Origin: an uncultured Bradyrhizobium sp.
Lineage (GTDB): Bacteria; Pseudomonadota; Alphaproteobacteria; Rhizobiales; Xanthobacteraceae
Direction of reading: 5' to 3'
Assembly (NCBI RefSeq): GCF_947648125.1
Contig: NZ_CANSMR010000019.1
Coordinates: 85,454-149,453, forward strand
DNA length: 64,000 nt
Below the pieces are notes generated by a model, which saw only the letters and a list, made by a program, of their open reading frames with translations, was not told the origin of the DNA and did not search any database. Positions 25,177 to 34,079 of the stretch are shown here, one piece after another. The number at the start of each line of letters is the position of its first letter. Position 1 is the first letter of the stretch. The translations under genes were made by a program, and so were the position numbers.

Positions 25177-25761
25177 GTTTTTCACCTTCGGTTGGGCTGT
25201 TCGCAAGATTGGCGCCGGCAGCTAGCGCCGCAGGAGCGTCGTGTAGTTCGCAGGGATCCATTGCTCGGCAAAAATATGCATTGATCTTGTGCGCGACGAT
25301 CGTACGCGTGCCCTGCGTCGTCCATTGCGACTCGTCCTTGACCGGAGTGGGCGGCGAGCGATGCAATGACGGCAACGCTCAAATTGACGTGCATGTCCCG
25401 GCCACCGCGCGTGCATTGGGCTCGCTGGGGTCCGATGTCGTTTCGATGTTGATCCAAAACAAATCCCGCTGATTGCACATCCTGGCGCGCGGTTGTACGA
25501 TTGCGTCCGGGTTGAAAGTGAGGATGCTGCCGGTTGTAGCTCCCAAGTCCGTCTGGCCCGCCACGTGATCGGGCGAAAATCCAAGACATTTCGACCGGAA
25601 TCGGCCTCAATAAGCGATCAGACAGCGGCGACTGCCGATGGCGGGAGCAGAGACGACGAATTGCGCTCGTGTGCGATTTGGGTCGCCATATCGAGGATTG
25701 CATATCGGCTATGAAGGGTTCTTTTCATTACTGTTCAGCAAGGCAATGGTGAGCGCGTATC
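25177..25761. other. 585-bp stretch without an intact gene
   Basis: Several frames on the minus strand show gene-like patches (for example QWTTQGTRTIVAHKIN near 25300 and a FAEQWIPANYTTLLRR end at 25222) in different frames. This suggests an eroded gene of unknown family. It also contains the promoters of the divergent reductase and dioxygenase genes. Confidence 0.35.
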
Positions 25762-26703
25762 GTGGCCGAACCAGACAGATCGCGCGCGCCATCCCGTGGA
25801 CTTCATCACGTCACGACGATCATTGATGACGTAGAGCGCGCCGCGAATTTTTATGCCGGCGTTCTCGGTCTGAAACGAGTCAAGAAAACGGTATGCTACG
25901 ACGACCCGGGCAGTTACCATCTCTACTATGGCGACGACGCCGGCAACCCGGGAACGGTGTTGAGTACCCTGGCATGGCGATGCGTCGCAAAGGGATTGGT
26001 TGGGGTCGGCGAAGTCGTGCAGACCGCCCTTCGTGTGCCGGCCGGATCGCTCGAATGGTGGTCGGAGCGGCTCAAGGCCGCGAACGTCGCGTGCCGGTTC
26101 GATCATTCGCCATTTGGCGAGCCGCTGCTTTGTTTCGCCGATCCGGACGGAACGACGCTTGCCCTGGTGGAAGCGGTGCAGCATCGTGGCGACGCCGGGC
26201 GCAGCGATCCCGTTCGAGCGGTCATGGGTTTGAACGAAGTCACCCTGAACGTCCGCGCGGAGGACGCCACGGTCGATATCCTCCAGGACGTGCTGGGTTT
26301 CAAGCGCGTTTCGCAGGCCGATGATTCGATCCGGTTCGCCGCACATGACGGTCCTGGAGGCACGCTGACGCTGCGGATGGTGGGCGCGTCGTCGCGGGGC
26401 CGTCTTGGGGGCGGCACGATCAGGCATGTCGCTTTCCGCGCGGCCAATACTGAAGATCAATCCGAGATGATCCGGAAGCTTCAAAGACGGCACGACATCG
26501 CCGTGACTGAACCGATTGAGAGAACATATCTGACTGCGATCGGCTTCCGGGCGCCATGCGGCGTGCTGTTCGAGATCGCAACCGATGGGCCCGGCTTCGC
26601 GGTCGACGAGCCGCGCGATCAGCTCGGGGAGGGTCTGAGATTGCCTGGCTTTCTCGAGGAGCGTCGTCTGGAGCTGCAAAACATCCTGCCCCCGCTGAGC
26701 TAG
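25762..26703 (+). CDS. VOC-family ring-cleavage-type dioxygenase (MhqO-like)
   Basis: 313 residues from a GTG at 25762. Two vicinal-oxygen-chelate modules: the first starts GLHHVTTIIDDVERAANFYA, the second near residue 155 (VMGLNEVTLNVRAEDATV). Probable metal ligands are His in GLHHVT, His in IRHVAFRA and Glu in GVLFEIATD. The family includes glyoxalase-like enzymes for hydroquinone or catechol ring cleavage and quinone detoxification. A homologue with the same layout lies at 41796. Its stop codon overlaps that of the convergent large regulator (26700-26703). Confidence 0.85.
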   Translation: MAEPDRSRAPSRGLHHVTTIIDDVERAANFYAGVLGLKRVKKTVCYDDPGSYHLYYGDDAGNPGTVLSTLAWRCVAKGLVGVGEVVQTALRVPAGSLEWWSERLKAANVACRFDHSPFGEPLLCFADPDGTTLALVEAVQHRGDAGRSDPVRAVMGLNEVTLNVRAEDATVDILQDVLGFKRVSQADDSIRFAAHDGPGGTLTLRMVGASSRGRLGGGTIRHVAFRAANTEDQSEMIRKLQRRHDIAVTEPIERTYLTAIGFRAPCGVLFEIATDGPGFAVDEPRDQLGEGLRLPGFLEERRLELQNILPPLS

Positions 26704-29561
26704 CCGGGCTTGCGGTCGTGCAACTCGTCGAGCATGGCTGTGGTTCGCCGGAAGGGTACGGCGTCGAAACCCTCGGTGAATTTTCCGAGCGTCCGCTCGA
26801 GCACCGCTGCAGCCTCGCTATTTCGTCGCTGCTGACGCAGGAAGCTTGCAAGACTTTCGGCCGACCTAAGCTCCCATCCAAGGGCGCCTTGCCGTTCCGA
26901 AACCTCAAGCGCTTCGCGCAAATAGGTTTCGGCCGGCTCCGAGTCGGGTCCCTGCAATGCAGCGAGGACATCGCCGTGGATTCTCAGCGAATCCGGCAGC
27001 AACCAGAGCGCCTCCGTAGCCTTGGTTCGCTCCAGGCATTCCGCGGACGCCAGCAGCGCTTCTTCCGGTCGATCGTCCGCCGCCAGCACCTCGGCCAGGC
27101 GGCCGAGAAACGGGATCGACACGTTTTCGTATTGTGCGCCGCTCAGCTTCGAGAGCGCTTCCCGCAACAATCTCTCGGCGGGTTCGATCTGACCGCGCAG
27201 GAACAGCAGCCTGCCTTCGAAACCGATCGACGAAAACACGTAGCTTTGGATGTCGTTATCCTGAGCCACCTGCCTGAACCGCTGTATCGCGCAAGCAGCC
27301 TTGTCGAGGTCCTCCAGGCTCAGGAACAGCGAAACCCCGCACCAACTGAGCGCCTGGCAGATCGAGGTCGGATTGCCGGTCTCCTCCGCTTCGGAATGCG
27401 CCGACAGGCAGGCTCGAACAGTTCGATCGAAGCGTCCCAGATTCCAGTAGGCCCGTGCCATCACGCATTGCGCATAGACCGAGTGATTCAGTCCCCATCG
27501 GCCGATCTGCGAGACGTCACTGTGAATTCGGAAGTACTCGTGGGCTTCGCGCGCGAGCTCCAAGGCCGGTGCATATTCGGCGCGAAAGAACAGCGACGCA
27601 CTCTTCGCGCTCTTCGTCATCGCCAGCGCCGCTGGCTCGTCGGCGTCAGCGACGAGCGTCTCGATCCTCTGCGTCCCTTCCAGCGCGCCCTTGAAGTCGC
27701 CGCGCCGGTGCAGGAAAACGATCAGGCCCAACCGCGCCCTCAGCTCCCATTGCCGGTCGCCCAGGCGTGCCGCAAGCTCGATTGCCCTGTTCAGGGCGTC
27801 GCGCGACTGGCCGGTCATGCCCTGGGTGAACATCAAGGCGAGGCCGTGAGCTGCCTTCAGCACCATCTCGTTGCGTTCGCTTTCGATCGCCGGATCGAGC
27901 GCGTCGATCGCCCTGGTCGTCCATGCGATACATTCCGTCAGCAGCGAATTCTCCAGCCAAACGGGTACGGCGGCGGCCGCGAGCGCAACGCCCGCTTGCG
28001 CACGGCCACCCGTCGAGAACGCCCAGTCGAGGATTCCGCGCACATTGTCGAGTTCCTGGACCGCATTCCTGAGGGCTTGCACCCGCTTCGGCCCATCGGC
28101 GTACCTGCAGAGCATTTCGGTGACGCAGGCCGCAAGGCGCGCGGTGAGCTCGTTCCGCTCGGATTGCTCGACCAGCTTGGCAAGCGCGAACGCCTTGGTG
28201 ATCTCCAGCAGCCGAAATCGGGCGCGCTCGGAGCCGATGTCGACCGAGACCAGTGATTTGCAGACCAGATCAGCGAGGATCGATGCGGTGTCGGCGCCGT
28301 CGGCTGCCGGAATCACGGAGACGGCGGCCTCCAGCGTGAAGCTGCCGGCGAAAACGCCGAGGCAGCGGAGAACGTACCGCTCGCGTTCGCACAGCAGCTG
28401 GTAGCTCCAGTCGAGTGCGGCAGCGATCGTACGATGCCGCGCCGGCGTGCCGCGGCGCGCATCCGCGAGCAGGTGCACGCGGTCCTCGATCCTGGCGGCC
28501 AGTCCGTTGACGCCGAACGCGTCGACGCGCGCGGCCGCGACCTCGATCGCAAGCGGGTTGCCGTCCAGTTCGCGGCAGATCTGCGCGGCGAAGCCGGTGT
28601 TGCCATTGGTAAGCTCGAAATCGTTGACGATGGCGGCGGCCCGCTCGACGAACAACTGAACTGCCGGATAGCTCAAGGCGTCCTTCGGTCCGAGGGACAG
28701 ACCCGCTGGAGGCACCTCGAGGGGAGGGAGCCGGAACACCTGTTCGCCATCGACGCGGAGCGGCTCTCTGCTCGTGGTCAGCACCTTGATGCCGCCGGCG
28801 CCGCGCAGCAGCTCGCCGATGGCGGCCGACGCCGCGTCGATCAGATGCTCGCAATTGTCGAATACCAGAAGGAGATTCTTGTAACGCAGCGCCGCCGCGA
28901 TACCGGACAATATGTCGCTCGAACGAGCGTCGATCGGAAGGGCGGACGCAATGACGCTCGAAATCAACGAGGCATCCGTGATCGAGCCGAGGTCAATCAG
29001 CCAAACGCCGTGCGGAAACAGCGGCAACATCGCTTCCGCCAGCCGGAGCGCGACCGATGTCTTGCCGACGCCCGGCGGTCCGACGATGCTCAACAGGCGG
29101 CTGTCGGTCAGCTTTTGCCTCATCGATCGAAGCTGTTCGGTGCGTCCGACCAGCCGGTTCAGTTGCGCCGGCAGGTTGTGAGCCGCCTGCACCGCTGGCC
29201 GATCAATGGCTGGGCGCTCTTCTTCGAGTACCTTGATGGGCGCAACGAAGCGATACCCGCGTCCGGGACTGTTGACGATGTACTGATTGGCGCTGTCGTC
29301 CTCGCCGAGCGCGCGGCGAAGCGCCGCCACCTGGACGGTCAGGTTCGCTTCAACGACGAATGTATCGGGCCAGGCGATCTCGACGAGTTCGCGCTTACTC
29401 ACCAGCTCGCCCGCGCGCTCGACCAGCGCGATCAGGATCTCGATCGCCTTGCCGCCGAGGCGAATGACGCGGTCGCCCTCGAGCAGGATTCGTTTGGAGG
29501 TGGAAAGGCGAAACGGTCCGAATAGAAACGTACGCTCTGGTCTGTCGTTGCGATCGGGCAT
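26700..29561 (-). CDS. winged-helix regulator with NTPase and TPR-like repeats
   Basis: 953 residues. Residues ~10-107 form an OmpR/CadC-type winged helix (LGGKAIEILIALVERAGELV, ANLTVQVAALRRALGE, PGRGYRFVAPI). A STAND/NB-ARC-like ATPase follows: RLVGRTEQL, Walker A GPPGVGKT (161-168), Walker B LLLVFDNCEHL (Asp235), TTSREPL sensor and NPLAIEVAAAR. From ~430 onward helical repeats (TPR-like) run to the end. Such proteins are ligand- or stress-gated transcription activators that oligomerise on nucleotide exchange. The target is not known; the adjacent convergent dioxygenase or other genes nearby are candidates. Confidence 0.88.
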   Translation of the reverse strand: MPDRNDRPERTFLFGPFRLSTSKRILLEGDRVIRLGGKAIEILIALVERAGELVSKRELVEIAWPDTFVVEANLTVQVAALRRALGEDDSANQYIVNSPGRGYRFVAPIKVLEEERPAIDRPAVQAAHNLPAQLNRLVGRTEQLRSMRQKLTDSRLLSIVGPPGVGKTSVALRLAEAMLPLFPHGVWLIDLGSITDASLISSVIASALPIDARSSDILSGIAAALRYKNLLLVFDNCEHLIDAASAAIGELLRGAGGIKVLTTSREPLRVDGEQVFRLPPLEVPPAGLSLGPKDALSYPAVQLFVERAAAIVNDFELTNGNTGFAAQICRELDGNPLAIEVAAARVDAFGVNGLAARIEDRVHLLADARRGTPARHRTIAAALDWSYQLLCERERYVLRCLGVFAGSFTLEAAVSVIPAADGADTASILADLVCKSLVSVDIGSERARFRLLEITKAFALAKLVEQSERNELTARLAACVTEMLCRYADGPKRVQALRNAVQELDNVRGILDWAFSTGGRAQAGVALAAAAVPVWLENSLLTECIAWTTRAIDALDPAIESERNEMVLKAAHGLALMFTQGMTGQSRDALNRAIELAARLGDRQWELRARLGLIVFLHRRGDFKGALEGTQRIETLVADADEPAALAMTKSAKSASLFFRAEYAPALELAREAHEYFRIHSDVSQIGRWGLNHSVYAQCVMARAYWNLGRFDRTVRACLSAHSEAEETGNPTSICQALSWCGVSLFLSLEDLDKAACAIQRFRQVAQDNDIQSYVFSSIGFEGRLLFLRGQIEPAERLLREALSKLSGAQYENVSIPFLGRLAEVLAADDRPEEALLASAECLERTKATEALWLLPDSLRIHGDVLAALQGPDSEPAETYLREALEVSERQGALGWELRSAESLASFLRQQRRNSEAAAVLERTLGKFTEGFDAVPFRRTTAMLDELHDRKPG

Positions 29562-29653
29562 CCTTCAGTCAGCCATGGGCCTCCTCAAGGGACCTTGCTA
29601 CGCCACAGCCCGGAGGGTGTCCATCCCCTTGGAGGTCTGCGCGAACGAGGACG

Positions 29654-30085
29654 TCACAGCTGGTTTTCGCGCTCGACCTGAAGGGCAATCGCCTGCCGGC
29701 GGGCCATGATCGCGGTCATGGTGAGGCGTTCGGCCTCTACCGCGGACAGCGCCGCCAATTCCACCGCGACCGTGGCCATTTGCTCGATCAGATCGGCGCG
29801 GGCGTGCAGCTGCGCGGTTTGCCGTTGGCTGACCCATCTCGACAGGGTTTCCGGCGCGAGTGCGGCGTCGCGTTCGAGGCCCGCGCGCAATGCCTCGCGA
29901 AGCGCTGCGGCGCGTTCGGAGGACTCCTGGACGGCTACCTGCAATTCTTGCGTCCGGCTCACGAATTCCTTGTCACGAGCAACGGCGCCCCCAGCGAATA
30001 GTCCGTTGATGTTGCCAAGGCTCACCTGCAGGCGAGCCAAATGGAGGCACAAATCCTCACCGAATTGAGCCAAATTGCCGTTCAT
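29654..30085 (-). CDS. helical (coiled-coil) protein of unknown function
   Basis: 143 residues from the ATG at 30085, chosen for the GAGGA six bases upstream; the open frame is longer on the left. Nearly all helical and rich in Ala, Glu and Arg (AVQESSERAAALREALRAGL, DLIEQMATVAVELAALSAVE). No domain recognised. It precedes the large regulator on the same strand with a 92-bp gap. Confidence 0.55.
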   Translation of the reverse strand: MNGNLAQFGEDLCLHLARLQVSLGNINGLFAGGAVARDKEFVSRTQELQVAVQESSERAAALREALRAGLERDAALAPETLSRWVSQRQTAQLHARADLIEQMATVAVELAALSAVEAERLTMTAIMARRQAIALQVERENQL

Positions 30086-30282
30086 CAAATCCTCGTCTGA
30101 TCGATGTACGCAACTCTCGCGCGGCGGTAGGTCGCAGCCAACTAAAATCTTGCAAATTCCATGCGGCTCACGGAAACGCCGCATCAGCGTGTGGAAGCAT
30201 TCTTTTTGGAACGATTTACTGGCCATGCGATGGGGTGGGGAATAACCATCGGCTGGGTGTGCAGAATCTCGACGGGGCTCCG

Positions 30283-31206
30283 ATGGACGACACCGATACT
30301 TCATCCGACGGCTTTTATGGCCGTCGACTGGCCTCGCACCTCGGAATGGAAGGCGATTGCGTTCGCAAGATCAATCGCCACGGCAAGCTTGCGCTTGCCA
30401 TCACGCGATTGACATGTACCCGCTTTGTTCGTGAGCGGACCGCGGCGATTCCGTCGGAGCCGGCATTCAGCATCCTCCATCAACTGGGCGATCTGGATCG
30501 GCACTCATGCTGGCTCGCCGGCCGCCAGAGGTATTCCGGATCGTTCGGTGCGGGCACGGTGAGCGTCATCGACCTGCGCGACAATCCGCAGTGTGAGTTC
30601 AGAGGCCCGTTTGATGCGCTCCAGTATTACATCCCGCGCCGCGCTCTTGACGACTTCGCCTACGAGAACAGCGCGAAGCCGGTCTCCACGCTGAAGTGGA
30701 CCCGTGACCGGCGCGATCCCTACCTGTCCACGCTTTCAAACGTTCTCTTGAACGCCCTCGAAGAGGAGAGCGCGAACAATCAACTCTTCGTCGATCAACT
30801 CGGACTGAGCTTGCTCGCCCATTTTGCGCAGACCTACGGCGATCTCGGCTCGCGCGCGGGCGTTCAGGAGGGTGGATTGGCGCCGTGGCAGGAGCGCCGT
30901 GCCAAGGAGATCATGCGTGCCCGCCTTGCCAGCGGATTGACGATCGCCGATGTTGCGGCCGAATGCAGGCTGACGCCGAGCCATTTTGCCCGCTCGTTCC
31001 GGCGCAGCACGGGTATCGCTCCCCACGAATACCTCTCCCGGCTCCGGATCGATGAGGCCAAGCGCCTGATGACAACCACCAAGCTGCCGTTGGCGGATAT
31101 CGCGCTGATCTGCGGGTTCGGTGACCAGAGCTATTTCACCCGGGTCTTCTCGCGCAGCGTGGGAACGAGCCCCGGTGCCTGGCGCAGGGCTCGTTCTGAA
31201 GGCTGA
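30283..31206 (+). CDS. AraC-family transcriptional regulator
   Basis: 307 residues from the ATG at 30283 (GGGG upstream); a GTG at 30235 in frame is an alternative. N-terminal AraC_binding-type domain with FGAGTVSVIDLRDNPQCEFR and FDALQYYIPRRALDDFA. C-terminal double HTH at ~215-305: LASGLTIADVAAECRLTPSH, FARSFRRSTGIAPHEYL, ADIALICGFGDQSYFTRVF. It is convergent with the isochorismatase-fold gene; a hairpin separates the two. Confidence 0.87.
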   Translation: MDDTDTSSDGFYGRRLASHLGMEGDCVRKINRHGKLALAITRLTCTRFVRERTAAIPSEPAFSILHQLGDLDRHSCWLAGRQRYSGSFGAGTVSVIDLRDNPQCEFRGPFDALQYYIPRRALDDFAYENSAKPVSTLKWTRDRRDPYLSTLSNVLLNALEEESANNQLFVDQLGLSLLAHFAQTYGDLGSRAGVQEGGLAPWQERRAKEIMRARLASGLTIADVAAECRLTPSHFARSFRRSTGIAPHEYLSRLRIDEAKRLMTTTKLPLADIALICGFGDQSYFTRVFSRSVGTSPGAWRRARSEG

Positions 31207-31208
31207 CC

Positions 31209-31224
31209 GGCTTCCGCCGAAGCC
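31209..31224. terminator. short hairpin between convergent genes
   Basis: GGCTTC / GAAGCC with loop CGCC lies directly between the stop codons of the AraC gene (31206) and the hydrolase gene (31224). The stem is only six base pairs. Confidence 0.4.
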
Positions 31225-31850
31225 TAGGTCGGATGGATCATGCCACGCGCGTAAGACAGTCCGATCCCGTATCCGCCGCCATGGGCCTCGACGATGGCTC
31301 GCGCATGGTCATATGTCTCCCGGCGGGTCCAGTCCCGCTGCAACTCCAGAAGGACCTGGATCCATGATGTCGGCCGTGCTCCCGCGGCCTCCATGCGGCG
31401 AAGAGCCAGGTCATGACCGACCGTGGTGAGACCTCCGCAGGCATCGCCGACCACGTAGACCTCGAGCCCGGTGGCCAACGCCGATAGAACGGTGAAGCTG
31501 ACGCATGCTTCGGTCAGCAGTCCCGATACGATGAGACGCCGCCGGCCAGTTGCGAGAATCTTCCCGCGCGCGTTGTCGTCTTCCCAGACATTCATGTTGC
31601 GCCGTTCGATCGGGACGATGCCGGGCAAGGCCGCACTGATCGCCGGCATCAGCGGACCGCTGTAGACTTTCGTCGCAGAGGTCGAGGCAATGACCGGAAG
31701 GCTGAACGCCGTGGCCGTCTTGGCCAGGGCGACCACGTTGTTGAGGAGGACTTGCCGGTCGATCGAGCTAACGCCGAAGGCGAGCCCGGCCTGCTGGTCT
31801 GCGAACAGGAGCGCGCAGTCTTTCGATTCGAGAAGGGGAGCGTCAGTCAT
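31224..31850 (-). CDS. isochorismatase-fold hydrolase (YcaC-like)
   Basis: 208 residues from the ATG at 31850. The triad positions of the YcaC branch are present: Asp18 (LLFADQQAG), Arg83 (IERRNMNVW) and Cys116 (TEACVSFT). The latter half has VYVVGDACGGLTT and LELQRDWTRRETYDHA, shared with the paralogue at 33024. Substrate unknown; the fold covers amidohydrolases acting on small amides. It overlaps no gene and lies 14 bp downstream of the alpha/beta hydrolase gene, with which it probably forms an operon. Confidence 0.87.
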   Translation of the reverse strand: MTDAPLLESKDCALLFADQQAGLAFGVSSIDRQVLLNNVVALAKTATAFSLPVIASTSATKVYSGPLMPAISAALPGIVPIERRNMNVWEDDNARGKILATGRRRLIVSGLLTEACVSFTVLSALATGLEVYVVGDACGGLTTVGHDLALRRMEAAGARPTSWIQVLLELQRDWTRRETYDHARAIVEAHGGGYGIGLSYARGMIHPT

Positions 31851-31864
31851 GTGTTCACCCAATG

Positions 31865-32680
31865 TCACGACTTGAGGAATTCGAGCAGATCCGCGTTGAG
31901 CTGGTCCGCGTGGGTCGTGGCGGTCGCGTGCGGAGCGCCGGGATAGACCTTGAGCGTGGCGGACTTGATCATCTCGGCCGCGAGCTTGCCGGTGTACTGA
32001 AGCGGGACCACCTGATCGTCGTCGCCGTGGACCACGAGCGTCGGAACGTTGATCTTCGCCATATCCAGGCGGAAGTCGGTTTCGGAGAACGCCGTCACGC
32101 AGTCGATCGTCGCCTTGATGGAGGCCTGCAAGCCGATCTGCAGTGTCTGCTTGAAAACACCCAGGGAGACTTTGGTGCCGTGGTTGGTCCCGTAGAAGAG
32201 CGGGCTGAAATCGTCCAGGAATTGCGGACGATCCTTGGCGAGGCCGGCCTTGATGCCATCGAAGACGGCCTTGTCGACACCGTCATGGTCTGCCGTCTTG
32301 CCGAACAACGGCGTCACGGCGCTCACCAAGGCCAGCTTTGACACCTGCGAGGAGCCGTGGCGTGCGATGTAGCGCACGATGTCTCCGCCGCCCATCGAGA
32401 AGCCGACCAGGGTGATGCCCGTGAGCTCGAGATGCTTGATGAGTTCGGCGATGTCATCTGCGAACGTATCGTAGTCGTAGCCTTCCCAGGGCTGGCCCGA
32501 CCGGCCAAAGCCGCGGCGATCGAACGCCACGGCGCGGAAGCCGTGACTGGCGAAGAACAGCATCTGGGCGTCCCACATGTCCGCGCTGAGCGGCCAGCCA
32601 TGGCTGAACAGGATCGGCTTCCCGCTGCCCCAATCCTTGAAGTAGAGGTCGGTACCGTCCCGTAATTTCAGCAGCGCCAT
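31865..32680 (-). CDS. alpha/beta hydrolase (non-haem haloperoxidase/arylesterase type)
   Basis: 271 residues from the ATG at 32680, preceded by GGGGAG; the open frame continues upstream without support. Triad: Ser95 in GFSMGGG, Asp222 in HGDDDQVVP, His251 in GAPHATATTH. The oxyanion region FSHGWPLSADMWD and DRRGFGRSGQPWEGYDYDTF are typical of cofactor-free chloroperoxidases/esterases such as Pseudomonas arylesterase. Cytoplasmic, no signal peptide. Divergent from the second isochorismatase-fold gene. Confidence 0.9.
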   Translation of the reverse strand: MALLKLRDGTDLYFKDWGSGKPILFSHGWPLSADMWDAQMLFFASHGFRAVAFDRRGFGRSGQPWEGYDYDTFADDIAELIKHLELTGITLVGFSMGGGDIVRYIARHGSSQVSKLALVSAVTPLFGKTADHDGVDKAVFDGIKAGLAKDRPQFLDDFSPLFYGTNHGTKVSLGVFKQTLQIGLQASIKATIDCVTAFSETDFRLDMAKINVPTLVVHGDDDQVVPLQYTGKLAAEMIKSATLKVYPGAPHATATTHADQLNADLLEFLKS

Positions 32681-33023
32681 CAATTGCTCCCCTATGGAGG
32701 CGATGGCCGCGCACAGATATGTCGGGCCAGCCTCCGCCAAACTCATCGATGGAAGCCCCCGTGGCTTGGACGGCCTCGGCGCTGTTTGCACGGGCTCGCG
32801 GTCTCGGCCGAGCGCGCCGTCTGCAAGCTCCGAAGGGCGCGATCCCGGAGCGAGACATCTCCGAGTGCAGTTTTGTTGCACGCAAGCCTTCATCGCGACT
32901 TCGTCCAAGCAGCGACCAACCTGTCCAAGCGGCGGCGCCGCCTCGGGTCATACACTCGAAGCCGTGCGGACGCTGGATGTCATTCGCTCCGGCCGGCAAT
33001 CGTCAATTCAAGGAGAAATCTCG
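32681..33023. promoter_or_regulatory. 343-bp divergent promoter region
   Basis: It separates the leftward hydrolase pair from the rightward hydrolase/XapX/amidohydrolase run. No gene is supported in it. Regulatory sites for a shared regulator such as the nearby AraC protein are likely here, but I cannot point to a clear inverted or direct repeat. Confidence 0.4.
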
Positions 33024-33662
33024 ATGTCCAAACTCGATATGCTGACCCCAGACAACAGCGCCATTGCGCTCATCGACTACCAGCCGGCGATGTACCAGGG
33101 TGTCCAGTCGCACGACCGCCTCGTGGTGTTCAACAACGTCCAGATCCTGGCGAAGGCCGCCAAGCTGTTCAAGATTCCGACCGTGCTCTCCACGGTGGCG
33201 AAGGATTCGTTTTCCGGGCCATTCATGCCTGAAGTCGCCGAGCTCTTCCCCAATCACGACATCATCGACCGCACCTCGATGAACTCCTGGCTCAATGCCA
33301 ATTTTCGCAAGGCGGTCGCGGCGACCGGGCGCAAGAAGTTCGTGATCGGCGGTCTCTGGACCGAGGCCTGCGTGATGTTTCCGGCGCTGGACATGCTGAA
33401 GGAAGGCTATGAGGTCTACATCCCGGCGGATGCATGCGGCGACCTCTCCATGGAATGCCACAACCGCTCGATGGATCGCCTGGTGCAGGCCGGCGCGGTT
33501 CCGATCACCTCGTGCCAGTACGCGTTCGAGTTGCAGCAGGACTGGGCGCGCACCGAGACCTACGACGGCATGATGGAGATCCTGAAGGCGCATTCGCCTT
33601 ACGGCATCCAGATCCGCTTCTCGAAGTGGGCGCTCGGCGAGCATGCGTCGGAGGCTGGCTAA
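33024..33662 (+). CDS. isochorismatase-fold hydrolase (YcaC-like)
   Basis: 212 residues; AAGGAG precedes the ATG at 33024. Asp18 (IALIDYQPAM), Arg83 (IDRTSMNSW) and Cys116 (TEACVMFP) form the triad at the same positions as in the paralogue at 31224. GYEVYIPADACGDLSMECHN and FELQQDWARTETYDG complete the family pattern. Probably a cytoplasmic multimeric amidase-like enzyme with unknown substrate. It may be co-expressed with the XapX-amidohydrolase run, though a repeat and a hairpin lie between. Confidence 0.88.
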   Translation: MSKLDMLTPDNSAIALIDYQPAMYQGVQSHDRLVVFNNVQILAKAAKLFKIPTVLSTVAKDSFSGPFMPEVAELFPNHDIIDRTSMNSWLNANFRKAVAATGRKKFVIGGLWTEACVMFPALDMLKEGYEVYIPADACGDLSMECHNRSMDRLVQAGAVPITSCQYAFELQQDWARTETYDGMMEILKAHSPYGIQIRFSKWALGEHASEAG

Positions 33663-33663
33663 C

Positions 33664-33716
33664 GCATGATCCGGAAAATTGCGAAGCGGTGTTTCGAATA
33701 GATCGTGCTCAAGCAA
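33664..33716. repeat. intergenic palindromic repeat of Bradyrhizobium type
   Basis: GCATGATCCGGAAAA ... GATCGTGCTCAAGCAA: an imperfect palindrome with GCATGATC and GATCGTGC arms. The sequence is of the kind I recall as scattered many times in Bradyrhizobium intergenic DNA; this is from memory and unverified. Only one copy occurs in the window. Confidence 0.55.
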
Positions 33717-33725
33717 GGGGCTAAC

Positions 33726-33750
33726 GCGCGATGAGCTGATCTCATCGCGC
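33726..33750. terminator. hairpin downstream of the isochorismatase-fold gene
   Basis: Perfect 10-bp stem GCGCGATGAG / CTCATCGCGC with loop CTGAT, 64 bases past the stop at 33662 and 45 bases before the XapX gene. It probably separates the two transcription units. Confidence 0.6.
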
Positions 33751-33794
33751 CTTAGGCCGCCTGATTTCTCCCTCCATCCTCCGAGAGGGGTGTG

Positions 33795-34079
33795 ATGAAG
33801 ATCTACATTCTGTCCCTTGGCGCCGGCCTGCTGGTCGGCGTCATCTACAGCCTGCTCAACGTACGTTCGCCCGCTCCTCCTCTGGTGGCGCTGGTCGGTC
33901 TGCTCGGCATCCTGGTCGGCGAGCAGATCGTTCCGGTCGCCAGGCAGATCGTCGTCGGCGAGGGCCTCGCCGCCGCATGGCGGCAGGCGAAATGCGCGCC
34001 TCACATGTTCGGCCTGCTGCCGGGGCGGCACGCCGAGGAAATCAAGACAACCACAGATGTTGCGGAGAAGGCGTCATGA
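33795..34079 (+). CDS. XapX domain membrane protein
   Basis: 94 residues from the ATG at 33795 (GAGAGGGG upstream). Two hydrophobic segments (IYILSLGAGLLVGVIYSLL and ALVGLLGILVGEQIVPVA) are those of the XapX domain; the C-terminal part HMFGLLPGRHAEEIK is soluble. Function of XapX is unknown; it is often found next to hydrolases. It overlaps the amidohydrolase start by 4 bp (ATGA). Confidence 0.85.
   Translation: MKIYILSLGAGLLVGVIYSLLNVRSPAPPLVALVGLLGILVGEQIVPVARQIVVGEGLAAAWRQAKCAPHMFGLLPGRHAEEIKTTTDVAEKAS

Noticed and set aside
26556-28256. 566-codon plus-strand frame
   Set aside because: It is the shadow of the large regulator, which has Walker and winged-helix motifs on the other strand.
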